Of a stretch of DNA of 8,510 bases, positions 1-7,235 are shown one piece after another; positions within the stretch are counted from its first letter, which is position 1; the number at the start of each line of letters is the position of its first letter. The notes under the pieces were generated by a model. It was not told where the DNA came from. It did no database searches and saw nothing but the letters and a program-made list of their open reading frames with translations. A program made the position numbers and the translations under genes. Where the stretch lies: positions 1 to 8,510 of the forward strand of contig CAZKBS010000040.1 in assembly GCA_964551435.1 (NCBI GenBank), given 5' to 3'. Origin of the DNA: UBA2020 sp964551435. GTDB taxonomy: Bacteria; Pseudomonadota; Alphaproteobacteria; Micavibrionales; UBA2020.

Positions 1-1
1 T

Positions 2-394
2 GCGGGTAACGATACGTTGGCCGGCGGTGACGGCGATGACCTGCTGATCGGCGGTGCAGGTGCTGATACCCTCACGGGCGGCAATGATGCCGATACCTTC
101 CTGTTCCAGGCGCTGAGCGCATTCAGCGCCGTCGATACGATTACCGATTTCGACACAGGCGAAGGTGATGCTATCAATATCGCGGATATTCTGTCCGGCT
201 TCTATGACTCGGGTACGGACGATATCCTTGATTACGTGCGGCTTGAGGATTCTGGCGGAGATACAATTGTTAGCGTCGACCGCGATGGCGCGGGCACATT
301 GTTCGGCTTCCAGCAGATCGCCATTCTGACAGGCGTTACGGGCCTGACAGACGAAGAAGCGCTGGTTGCGGGCAATAACCTGATTGTCAGCTAA
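2..394 (+). CDS. RTX-repeat protein, C-terminal part with type I secretion target domain (5' end outside window)
   Basis: The reading frame is already open at the left edge, so only the last 130 or so residues are visible and the true start lies outside. The visible part begins with glycine/aspartate-rich nonapeptide repeats of the GGxGxDxLx kind (for example AGGDGDDLLIGGAGADTLTG, positions 17-76), which in hemolysin-type proteins fold as a calcium-binding parallel beta roll. From about base 86 the repeats give way to a stretch starting ADTFLF with DTITDFDTGEGD, a late FQQIAILTG and the hydrophobic end NNLIVS. That arrangement matches the C-terminal target domain of type I secreted RTX proteins (VCA0849 subclass). 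By family knowledge the product is exported by an ABC/HlyD/TolC machine and folds outside in calcium. The cargo domain is upstream and cannot be named: adhesin, protease or lipase are all possible. No secretion genes lie in the window. The gene converges on the next one with only 6 bases between the stop codons. Confidence 0.88.
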   Translation, partial: AGNDTLAGGDGDDLLIGGAGADTLTGGNDADTFLFQALSAFSAVDTITDFDTGEGDAINIADILSGFYDSGTDDILDYVRLEDSGGDTIVSVDRDGAGTLFGFQQIAILTGVTGLTDEEALVAGNNLIVS

Positions 395-400
395 GTCGGA

Positions 401-1258
401 CTAACCGGCCGCGCGGCGTATGAAGCCTTCGATAAAAGCCTGCGTTTCTGCATCGGCAAGGGCGGGGACGTGGCCGGCTTCGGGGCATATATGCAGGGCA
501 AGGTCGGGACAAATGCGCTGTAGATCGGCAATTTCCGCAGCGGTGCAGAGGTCTGATTTTCCGCCAGCTACAAGCGCCACCGGACATGCAATTTTTTCCG
601 CCCCGGATGTAATGTCAATGCCCGCGCGCAGGGCGGGGGCTGCCAGCCGCGCGATTGTCGGGTCGAAATGAAAAACATATCCGGCATCCGTTTTGCGCAG
701 TTGATGTTCGGCGTAATGCCGCCAGACATCATCGGCGACGCGGCCCAGCGGCAAATTGACCTTCAGGATATCGATGAGCACATCGATGGATGGCAGCACA
801 GGCAGGTTTTCGACGACATAGTCGGCGATGCGTGCGCAGGCGACGGGGTTCGGTTTATGGGTGATATCGACCAGCGTCAGTGATGCGAAATTTGGCGCCA
901 TGTCCTGCGCCAGCATTTCAAGGGCAATCAGCCCGCCCATTGACGTGCCAATCCAGTGCACGGGTGCGGCGAAATGCTTTTTGAGCATAGCCGCGAAAAT
1001 TTCCGCATACCGGGTCAAATGGTATTCTTCGGGGGGGAGACGCAGGCTCTCGCCGCGACCGGGGGCGTCGAAGGCGTAGAAACGCCAGCCCCTCACCGCC
1101 AGCGCGCGGCCCAGATAATCAAAATCGCGCTTTTGCCGCGTCAGGCCATGGACGGCAACAGTCGTGCCCTTCAGCGAAATATCCGCCGGTGGATCAAAGC
1201 GGATGCAGGCGAGGCCTTCCAGCGTTTCAAAGACGGGCGGCGGAAAAGATGCGGACAT
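401..1258 (-). CDS. alpha/beta fold hydrolase
   Basis: A 285-residue protein with the features of a serple alpha/beta hydrolase in plain view: the oxyanion-region HG (His37-Gly38) in VAVHGLT, a DAPGRGES segment (residues 64-71), the nucleophile elbow GTSMGG with Ser106, the acid Asp236 in GGKSD, and the base His263 in EAGHVP. The length is normal for the family and all three catalytic residues are in order, so it should be active. The HGLTRQKRDFD start and WRHYAEH in the cap region resemble a soluble esterase-like group frequent in Alpha- and Betaproteobacteria; the substrate is unknown. The ATG start is supported by a good Shine-Dalgarno, GGAGGG on the - strand (1265-1270), 6 bases upstream. 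There is no signal peptide, so it is presumably cytoplasmic. It is divergent from the ceramidase-like gene, which could hint at lipid or ester metabolism, but that is only context. Confidence 0.9.
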   Translation of the reverse strand: MSASFPPPVFETLEGLACIRFDPPADISLKGTTVAVHGLTRQKRDFDYLGRALAVRGWRFYAFDAPGRGESLRLPPEEYHLTRYAEIFAAMLKKHFAAPVHWIGTSMGGLIALEMLAQDMAPNFASLTLVDITHKPNPVACARIADYVVENLPVLPSIDVLIDILKVNLPLGRVADDVWRHYAEHQLRKTDAGYVFHFDPTIARLAAPALRAGIDITSGAEKIACPVALVAGGKSDLCTAAEIADLQRICPDLALHICPEAGHVPALADAETQAFIEGFIRRAAG

Positions 1259-1337
1259 GGTTAACCCTCCGGAATAAGCTGCAGTTTAAAAGCTGCGGAC
1301 GGAGAGGACAAGCCCGCGTTTATGCTCTTGCAGCGGA

Positions 1338-1367
1338 TTGCCTGCGGACACTGCGGCGGGGTAGACT
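1338..1367 (+). promoter_or_regulatory. possible sigma-70-type promoter for the ceramidase-like gene
   Basis: TTGCCT (1338-1343) and TAGACT (1362-1367) are separated by 18 bases and sit about 40 bases upstream of the preferred ATG at 1409. Both hexamers match the consensus only in part, so this is a weak call made mainly from position in the divergent intergenic region (1259-1408). I see no terminator or RNA gene in that interval. Confidence 0.22.
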
Positions 1368-1408
1368 AAAAAGTACTGAGTAATCCCGTGAATAAAGGGC
1401 GCGCGTCG

Positions 1409-2185
1409 ATGTACATATCCGTGAAGTGGAAAAAACGTATTCTGGTTCTGGCTGCCGGCGTGATGATCGCGGCGATATTCTTTTTCCCGCCGCTCGCGCA
1501 GGATTTATCCTATCACGACTTTGCCGATAAACGTCCGGTGCCGCCGGTGCCCAATGCGGGGGATGTTCTCAGCAATATTCCATTTTGCATTGTCGGCCTG
1601 TGGGGCATAATCATGATGCGAAAATACCGCGCTGGCGATGCCAAAGCTTGCGCGTTGTGGCATATATTCTTTTTTGGCGTATTTCTGGTGGGCTTTGGCT
1701 CCGGCTATTACCACTGGATGCCCAATAACCAGACGCTGGTCTGGGATCGTTTGCCGATGACCATTGCCTTCATGTCGCTGTTTGCGCTGGTGATTGCCGA
1801 ACATGTGTCGCGCCGTGCCGGTTATGCACTGTTTCCCTTTTTGCTTATCGCGGGGATTGGCAGCGTCTGGTACTGGGACTACACCGAAAGTATCGGGGCG
1901 GGTGATTTGCGTCCCTATGCGCTGATACAGTTTTTGCCCATTGTGCTTATCCTCATGATCCTTTCCATGTTTCCGTCCGCGGCGGGCGGCACGCGTTATT
2001 TGATGTGGTGTCTCGGGTGGTATATCGCCGCCAAGGGGCTTGAACATTACGACGACCAGGTTTTCGACTGGCTGGACGGGCATGTCAGCGGCCATAGCCT
2101 CAAGCACCTGGCGGCGGCGGCGGGTGTGGCCTGTCTGCTGCCTTATGCGAAATTAAGGCTCGATAAAACGCCGGTTGACGTCTGA
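1409..2185 (+). CDS. ceramidase-like (CREST superfamily) integral membrane hydrolase
   Basis: A polytopic membrane protein of 258 residues from the ATG at 1409 (265 from a GTG at 1388). I prefer the ATG because AAAGGG (1394-1399) lies 9 bases before it, whereas no Shine-Dalgarno precedes the GTG. Numbering from the GTG, about seven or eight hydrophobic segments are visible (near 15-35, 58-77, 88-108, 120-140, 145-163, 175-195, 203-217, 236-255). The family signature is clear: VLSNIPF (60-66), GSGYYHW with Ser105 and His109, LVWDRLPMT with Asp120, and SGHSLKH with the HxxxH pair His236/His240. In alkaline ceramidases and related CREST proteins this Ser/His/Asp/His/His set builds an intramembrane zinc site that hydrolyses amide bonds of lipids. 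All of it is retained, so an active enzyme is plausible. Whether the substrate is a ceramide or another acyl-amide lipid cannot be told from sequence. The symporter gene starts 51 bases downstream on the same strand. Confidence 0.8.
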   Translation: MYISVKWKKRILVLAAGVMIAAIFFFPPLAQDLSYHDFADKRPVPPVPNAGDVLSNIPFCIVGLWGIIMMRKYRAGDAKACALWHIFFFGVFLVGFGSGYYHWMPNNQTLVWDRLPMTIAFMSLFALVIAEHVSRRAGYALFPFLLIAGIGSVWYWDYTESIGAGDLRPYALIQFLPIVLILMILSMFPSAAGGTRYLMWCLGWYIAAKGLEHYDDQVFDWLDGHVSGHSLKHLAAAAGVACLLPYAKLRLDKTPVDV

Positions 2186-2236
2186 AACCGAGGGGGCGGG
2201 GTTTCGCCGCCATCCGATTTCCGCTAAGCTGTACCA

Positions 2237-3580
2237 ATGGACGGGGACATTCTTACCAATCAAACGTCGCGGCGCGCACTGCCGCTTTGGGCTATGATGC
2301 TGGTCGCGCTTTGCGGCGGCATTGTGGCGGGTATTCTGCTGGGCCCGGAGGGGCCTTTTGCTATCCCCGCTGATATCCTGAAGCCGCTTGTGGATTGGGT
2401 GATGCTGCCGGCACGGCTGTTTCTGGCGCTGATTACCATGGTTGTGATGCCGCTTGTGTTCTGCTCCATTCTGCTTGCGATTACCGAAAGCGGGGGGCTT
2501 TCATTCCTGCGCACCGCGGGCACGCGTGTGACGATATATTTTGTTATCACAACGTTTATTGCGGTCATGCTGGGGGTAGGTATTTCTGCCGTCATGAAAC
2601 CCGCGTCGCATGTGCCGGAAAGCTGGGTGTCATCCCAGATCGGCAGCGCAGAAGAAGCCCTTAAAAAGGCCGCCGGCGGCTATGCCGAGGGCAAAACAAT
2701 TCCGCAGATGATTGTGGATATTATCCCTGTCAATCCGGTGGCTGCCGTACTGGAACAGCAAATGCTGCAAATCGTGATTGCCGCGCTGCTGGCAGGGCTT
2801 GCGCTCGCATCCTTGCCGCGCCGCGACGCGCAGCCGGTGATTTCATTCTGCATCGGCGCACAGGCCGTGTGCATGAAGATCGTGTTCTGGGCGTTGTGGC
2901 TGGCCCCCATGGCGGTGTTTGCTTTTCTGTTCCGTCTGACCGTCGAAACGGGGATGGATACGCTGGTCATGCTGTCTTGGTATATCGCAACGGTTTTGCT
3001 AGGACTTCTGGCGATTATGGCGATGTATATGCTGATCGTCTTTTTCGTGGCCCGCCATTCACCTGTGGTCTTTCTGGTGGCGGCGCGCGATGCGTTGATG
3101 CTGGCGTTTTCCTCCTCCAGCTCTGCCGCGACCATGCCAGTCACGCTGGCAACGGCAGAGGCGAAAATGGGTGTCCGCCCCGCCGTCGCGCGTCTCGTAG
3201 TGCCGCTGGGAACGACCATCAATATGGACGGCACCGCGATTTATCAAATCATCGTGGCGTTGTTTCTGACCGGGCTTTTGGGGATTGATCTCAGTTTCGG
3301 GCAAACGCTTTTGCTGGCGGTTACGGTGGTTGCGGCCGCGATTGGCACGCCGGGCACGCCGGGCGTGGGGCTTGTGATTTTGTCGGTCATTCTCGCCAAT
3401 CTGGGTATCCCTGCCGAAGCGATCGGGATTATTCTCAGCGTTGATCGCATTCTGGATATGTGCCGCACGGTCATTAATGTGACGGGCGATCTTGTTGCCT
3501 CTGTTGTTGTTGAACGCTGGGCGGAAACCGGCGCTGTAAAGGCGCCTGCCGATAGTCACTTGCAGGGAAATACCATATGA
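2237..3580 (+). CDS. dicarboxylate/acidic amino acid:cation symporter (SLC1/DAACS family)
   Basis: A 447-residue inner-membrane transporter of normal family length that imports C4-dicarboxylates or glutamate/aspartate driven by Na+ or H+. The core elements are present in order: the serine-rich hairpin 1 tip FSSSSSAATMP (291-301), NMDGTA of TM7 (329-334), the hairpin 2 tip GTPGTPG (370-376), and the TM8 motif with Asp403, Asp407, Arg410, Thr411, Asn414 and Asp418. The TM8 arginine is known in this family to pair with the side-chain carboxylate of acidic substrates, which argues against a neutral amino acid transporter. A charged loop (about 132-157, rich in Glu/Lys/Ala) joins the early helices. 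The ATG at 2237 has no convincing Shine-Dalgarno; I keep it because the N-terminus up to the first helix then has a typical length. The stop codon overlaps the next start in an ATGA. Exact substrate (DctA-, GltP- or other type) is not resolved. Confidence 0.92.
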   Translation: MDGDILTNQTSRRALPLWAMMLVALCGGIVAGILLGPEGPFAIPADILKPLVDWVMLPARLFLALITMVVMPLVFCSILLAITESGGLSFLRTAGTRVTIYFVITTFIAVMLGVGISAVMKPASHVPESWVSSQIGSAEEALKKAAGGYAEGKTIPQMIVDIIPVNPVAAVLEQQMLQIVIAALLAGLALASLPRRDAQPVISFCIGAQAVCMKIVFWALWLAPMAVFAFLFRLTVETGMDTLVMLSWYIATVLLGLLAIMAMYMLIVFFVARHSPVVFLVAARDALMLAFSSSSSAATMPVTLATAEAKMGVRPAVARLVVPLGTTINMDGTAIYQIIVALFLTGLLGIDLSFGQTLLLAVTVVAAAIGTPGTPGVGLVILSVILANLGIPAEAIGIILSVDRILDMCRTVINVTGDLVASVVVERWAETGAVKAPADSHLQGNTI

Positions 3581-4941
3581 AACTGACATTCCTCGGCGCC
3601 GTTGGGACGGTGACAGGCTCGCGTTATCTGCTGGAAGACGACAGCCGGAAAATTCTGGTGGATGCCGGATTGTTTCAGGGGCGCAAGGAGCTGCGCGAGC
3701 GTAACTGGACGCCGCCGACGTTCGACCCTGCCGAAATTGATGCCGTTTTGCTGACTCATGCGCATATCGACCATAGCGGTTATATTCCACGTCTGGTCAA
3801 GGAAGGGTTCCGTGGGCCCGTTTACTGCACTGCCGCCACGCAGGACCTTTGCAATATCCTGCTGCCCGATAGCGGCCATTTGCAGGAAGAAGACGCCGAA
3901 AGCGCCAACCGTCATGGCTATTCGCGCCACCATCCGGCACTGCCGCTGTATACGCAGGAAGATGCCGAAGTGGCGCTGGAGCATTTCCGCCCTGTCGAAT
4001 TCGGCAAACGCTATGCGCTGAAAGACAGCCTGCTGGGCTTTACCATGCACCGAGCAGGGCATATTCTGGGCGCGGCATTTATTCGTATTGACGATGGCAT
4101 GACGTCTATTTTGTTCGGTGGAGACATTGGCCGTTTGAACAATCCCGTCATGAAGCCGCCCGCAAAAATCCAGCAGGCCGATTATTTGCTGATTGAATCG
4201 ACCTATGGCGACCGTCTGCACAATACCGATGACCCGACGGAAGATATTTTCCGCATCGTGCGCGATACGGCGGCACGCGGCGGTACGGTGGTGATACCGT
4301 CCTTTGCTGTCGGGCGTACGCAGGCGCTGCTGTATCACCTCTATCTGCTGAAAAAACAGGGCCGGATTGCGGATATTCCGATTTTTGTCGACAGCCCCAT
4401 GGCTATTCGTGCGACGGCGCTGCTGGGGCGGCATCCGGCAGACCACCGCCTGTCTCCCGATGTCTGCAACGGGATTGACGAGATGACGCGCTATACCCAA
4501 ACGACCGAAGAGTCGAAGGAAATCAACAGCCGCCATAACGGCATGCCGAAAATTATTATTTCAGCCAGTGGCATGGCGACGGGCGGCCGCGTACTGCATC
4601 ATTTGAAATATTATATTGGCGATGCGCGCAATACCGTTTTGCTGGCCGGTTTTCAAGCCGAGGGAACGCGCGGCGACAGGTTGGCGCGCGGGGAAAAAGA
4701 AATCTCCATCCATGGCCAGATGTGGCCCGTGAGGGCGCAAATCGTCAAGCTCGACAATATGTCCGCACATGCGGACTATAATGAAATCCTGACGTGGCTG
4801 GGTAATTTCAACGCCCAGCCGCGCCGCGTATTTATTACGCATGGCGAGACGGAAGCGGCGCAAGCCATGCAGGGACATATCGCAGAGCGTTTTGGCTGGG
4901 ATTCGCATATCCCGTCCATGGGCGAGAGTGTCGATTTGTAA
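3577..4941 (+). CDS. MBL-fold beta-CASP ribonuclease-type metallohydrolase
   Basis: A 454-residue cytosolic enzyme with the complete metallo-beta-lactamase/beta-CASP/RMMBL layout of CPSF73-like RNA-processing nucleases. Metal-site motifs: Asp29 (motif I), HAHIDH at 61-66 (motif II), His162 in GHILGA (motif III) and Asp183 in GGDIG (motif IV). Beta-CASP motifs: Glu207 in ESTYGD (A), His398 in SAHAD (B), and His422 in THGE (C). Other hallmarks are FAVGRTQ (243-249) and SASGMATGGR (329-338). Every metal ligand I know for the family is present. Bacterial members of this subgroup are annotated as RNA-specific metallohydrolases; endo- versus exonuclease activity and the target RNAs are not predictable. 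It is distinct from RNase J, which has a different length and C-terminal domain. The ATG overlaps the symporter stop by 4 bases (ATGA), with AGGGA about 9 bases upstream, which suggests translational coupling. Confidence 0.92.
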   Translation: MKLTFLGAVGTVTGSRYLLEDDSRKILVDAGLFQGRKELRERNWTPPTFDPAEIDAVLLTHAHIDHSGYIPRLVKEGFRGPVYCTAATQDLCNILLPDSGHLQEEDAESANRHGYSRHHPALPLYTQEDAEVALEHFRPVEFGKRYALKDSLLGFTMHRAGHILGAAFIRIDDGMTSILFGGDIGRLNNPVMKPPAKIQQADYLLIESTYGDRLHNTDDPTEDIFRIVRDTAARGGTVVIPSFAVGRTQALLYHLYLLKKQGRIADIPIFVDSPMAIRATALLGRHPADHRLSPDVCNGIDEMTRYTQTTEESKEINSRHNGMPKIIISASGMATGGRVLHHLKYYIGDARNTVLLAGFQAEGTRGDRLARGEKEISIHGQMWPVRAQIVKLDNMSAHADYNEILTWLGNFNAQPRRVFITHGETEAAQAMQGHIAERFGWDSHIPSMGESVDL

Positions 4942-4959
4942 AAAGGAAAAGGGGCAGGC

Positions 4960-6378
4960 ATGCAGGTGCCGGTCAAATATCTGAACGCATACAGAAACGT
5001 CAAGGGCCGCCTTGATCTGATGCGTTTTCTGTTCCGCTGGGACAGCGACTACCGCAAGGATCTGATTATCACGGTCCTCGCCTTTGTGCTTTTGGGGTAT
5101 TCGATTTACGACCTTGATGACTGGATGGATTTCGTCGCGATGTCTATCGAGGCGGCCATTATCATGATCCAGCTGGGCACCGAACTGTCGATATTGCCGC
5201 GCGATTACCGTCCGTCTTACGGCGGTGTGCGCTATACCGTGCAGACCAGCACGCATATCGCCTATGAAGAGCTTAGTTTTCTGATGTCTGGCGTTTATCC
5301 GCCCGTGGTCGAGGAAATGCTGGGTTTCCACTATCCGATGGCGATTGTAGGCATGAGCCGCGAAAGCCCGCTGGTCAGTCCGTCGTTTGACGATACGTTC
5401 ATGCTCAAGAATAAAATCGTTTATCGCGAAGACGTGCAGGAGCGCCGCTATATCCGCTCCCGCCACCAGATACGCTATATCGCCATCCGCGTGGCGGACA
5501 AGCTGCAGCACACCACCAACGGCGTCAAGCTCGCGTTGCAGGGATCTGCCGACGGGCTGCTGTCGGGCTGGCCGGTGGCGCTGCGAAAATCCTATTATTT
5601 CGATGCGCTTCTGACGCTGGAGGCCTTCCGCAGCCGTATCTTCCGCAACAATATCGACGGACAGAAAGAAGTATATACCGACCTGACGACCTATTTCCCC
5701 GTATACAAGGAAACCATCAACGGTCAGGAATCCGTGCGTTTCACCGCCGATTTTCATGAAAAAGTATCCGGCCATATCGGCATCACCTCCGTGCTTATCA
5801 CCGAAAACCGCCGCGTCGCGATGCTGTTTCAAGGATCGACCAAGGCGATTGGTTCGCGAACGGTCAGTCTTGGCGGTTCGGGCTCTCTCGATTACGGCGA
5901 CATGCAGCGGGCCAAATATCCCGAAGATCTGCGCGAATTGCTGGCCGCAGGTATGGCGCGCGAAGTTGCCGAAGAAACCGGCTTCCCCGACCATGTGGGC
6001 GAAATCAAGGACAATACCTTGATTACAGGGTTTTTCCGCTGGGTTGACCGCTGCGGCAAGCCGGAATTCGTCGGGTTGACCCGCCCGGGTAAAATCGAAT
6101 TTGCGAAAAACAAATCGATTGATGGCGATGAAGTGATCGGTTTTGAAGAAATTCCGGTGACCATCAACAGGCTGGAAGATTTCATCGATGTTTTCAAATA
6201 TATCCGCGACAACGATATCAATGTCTCGCTGTCATCGCTGATGGCGCTTTACAGGCTTGTTGTTGTCGCGCGTTATAGCCGCAGCGGACAGATGACCGAA
6301 ACCCAGCGCAAGGTTTACGACCGCATTTCCGCTTTCCTGTTCGATGGTGTACCGATTACGCCTGCAGACGGCGAATAA
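4960..6378 (+). CDS. two-TM membrane protein with C-terminal Nudix-like hydrolase domain
   Basis: A 472-residue protein I cannot assign to a named gene. Two hydrophobic helices are visible near the N-terminus (about 35-50 and 57-78), with a short acidic DLDDWMD turn between them. A central region of about 190 residues (roughly 80-270) has no motif I recognise. The C-terminal part resembles a Nudix domain: beta strands SVLITENRRVAMLF (277-290), SLGGSGS (303-309), then a helix ending in REVAEETGF (334-342). Against the Nudix box Gx5Ex7REUxEExGU, the catalytic REVAEETGF and the upstream Glu326 fit, but the first Gly is Tyr320 and a short insertion (LDYGDMQRAK) follows the GG. The glutamates that would bind metal are kept, so hydrolysis of a nucleoside-diphosphate-linked substrate at the membrane is plausible but unproven. 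The ATG is preceded by an A/G-rich Shine-Dalgarno region (AAGGAAAAGGGG, 4943-4954). It begins 18 bases after the RNase gene, so it is probably in the same operon. Confidence 0.75.
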   Translation: MQVPVKYLNAYRNVKGRLDLMRFLFRWDSDYRKDLIITVLAFVLLGYSIYDLDDWMDFVAMSIEAAIIMIQLGTELSILPRDYRPSYGGVRYTVQTSTHIAYEELSFLMSGVYPPVVEEMLGFHYPMAIVGMSRESPLVSPSFDDTFMLKNKIVYREDVQERRYIRSRHQIRYIAIRVADKLQHTTNGVKLALQGSADGLLSGWPVALRKSYYFDALLTLEAFRSRIFRNNIDGQKEVYTDLTTYFPVYKETINGQESVRFTADFHEKVSGHIGITSVLITENRRVAMLFQGSTKAIGSRTVSLGGSGSLDYGDMQRAKYPEDLRELLAAGMAREVAEETGFPDHVGEIKDNTLITGFFRWVDRCGKPEFVGLTRPGKIEFAKNKSIDGDEVIGFEEIPVTINRLEDFIDVFKYIRDNDINVSLSSLMALYRLVVVARYSRSGQMTETQRKVYDRISAFLFDGVPITPADGE

Positions 6379-6380
6379 TA

Positions 6381-7235
6381 TCAGCTCTCCGCCGTATCAA
6401 TCACCGTTTCGCCAACGGCAGTGCCGCGCCAGTTACGCAGTACGGGCAGGCATAGCGGACGTATCGCCGCCAAGGTGTTTTCGTCGGCGAGATTATGCTG
6501 CGACAGCAGTGCGTATAGCGCAGCCTGCGCCGCGCGTGTGGCGCCATCTTCGGCCTTGAGGGCGATGACAGTATCTTTCGCCGCTATCACGGCGATATAG
6601 CAGCCTTCGGCCCCTGTTTTGGACAGGATATTTCCGCCTGCCGCCTGCATCAAAACCGTATCCAACCTGTTTTTGCTGCCACCGACATGCACCGGATGTT
6701 CGACCATCGCCTGATAGATCTGGCGGCAAGCCGTGCCGCGGTGAAAACTGGCGCGCGCAGGACGCATGAATGTCGCAAAGCCGCGCGCGAGTGCCGATAG
6801 CGGCATGGCCGGATTGGGGGCGGAGCAGCCGTCAATACCGCAATCACTGCTGCAAAGCGCATGGCCGCACATGTCGCTGACGGTAGATAAAATGGTTTTT
6901 TGCACCGGATGTTCTGTATCCAGATAATCACCGTCCGTCGCCTTCATGTGGCGTGCCAGTGTCAGCATCCCCGTATGCTTGCCCGAACAGTTATTTGCCA
7001 GCAGGCTGGCGGGGCGGCAGTTGTCGATGTAGGGGGCATGCGCGCCGCAGCCCAGTGCCGTTTCATCAAGGCCCAGACGCGCTAGCCAGGCCTGTATCGC
7101 ATCGGTATGCAGATCTTCGCCGCTGTGCGAGGCGCAAGCGAGGGCGATTTCCGCATCGCTGACGCCGAGCGCCGCGGCGGCGCCGCTTTCGACCAGTGCG
7201 ATGCTTTGCTGAAGCGTCCCGACTGGCAAGAACAT
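6381..7235 (-). pseudogene. L-asparaginase II family (PF06089) gene lacking its 5' end
   Basis: Numbering from the ATG at 7235, family similarity runs from about QSIALVESG (residues 10-18) to the C-terminus. Retained: CASHSGE (34-40) with Ser36, NCSGKH (82-87) with Cys83 and Lys86, GIDGC with Cys137, and LKAEDG with Lys227. Compared with the Rhizobium etli enzyme as I recall it, these correspond to Ser80, the zinc ligands Cys135/Lys138/Cys189, and Lys263. Missing is the usual N-terminal segment of about 50 residues, which holds the RSAAK motif with the other Ser-Lys pair (Ser48/Lys51). The frame stays open to an ATG at 7346, but that extension (about 7213-7346) is simply the reverse complement of the HAD gene and has no asparaginase character. 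The loss of one catalytic tandem makes activity unlikely, so I call a truncated pseudogene. The stop codon is 2 bases from the stop of the convergent TM-Nudix gene. A sequencing or assembly error is the alternative. Confidence 0.75.
7204..7215. other. probable deletion/rearrangement junction between two truncated genes
   Basis: To the left, the - strand encodes asparaginase residues up to a Gln codon at 7206-7208. To the right, the + strand encodes a HAD hydrolase from about LLKRPDWQEHLFPN onward (from 7206). Each gene's authentic coding ends here and the frame beyond is only the antisense of the other gene. The exact breakpoint cannot be set to the base because the bases around TTGCTG (7206-7211) could belong to either side, which would fit a short microhomology join. 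A misassembly would look the same. Confidence 0.65.

Noticed and set aside
1388..1408. GTG at 1388 as the start of the ceramidase-like gene.
   Set aside because: No Shine-Dalgarno precedes it; the ATG at 1409 has AAAGGG 9 bases upstream. The GTG is not excluded.
2196..2212. GGCGG...CCGCC stem between the ceramidase-like and symporter genes as a terminator.
   Set aside because: Only a 5-base stem and no T-run follows; not convincing as an intrinsic terminator.
3344..3361. Perfect 9-base tandem repeat GGCACGCCG x2.
   Set aside because: It encodes the GTPGTPG hairpin 2 tip of the symporter, a conserved protein motif, so it is not a separate DNA repeat.
3059..3790. A 243-residue - strand open frame across the symporter/RNase boundary.
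   Set aside because: Low-complexity Arg/Asn/His-rich composition, no motif, and it lies opposite strongly conserved symporter and RNase coding.
3556..5994. Two long open frames on the - strand (3556-4536 and 4561-5994, 326 and 477 residues) opposite the RNase and TM-Nudix genes.
   Set aside because: Their products are rich in His, Arg and Gln with no domain or motif, as expected for the antisense of a GC-rich gene, while the + strand carries complete, conserved motifs.
4960..6378. Calling the TM-Nudix gene part of a CBASS antiphage operon.
   Set aside because: No CD-NTase cyclase or Cap2/Cap3-type ancillary gene is present in the window; shared architecture alone is not enough.
7107..7205. 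An N-terminal extension of the HAD protein from an ATG at 7107.
   Set aside because: This stretch is the antisense of well-conserved asparaginase codons (VESG to CASHSGE) and lacks the DxD motif.
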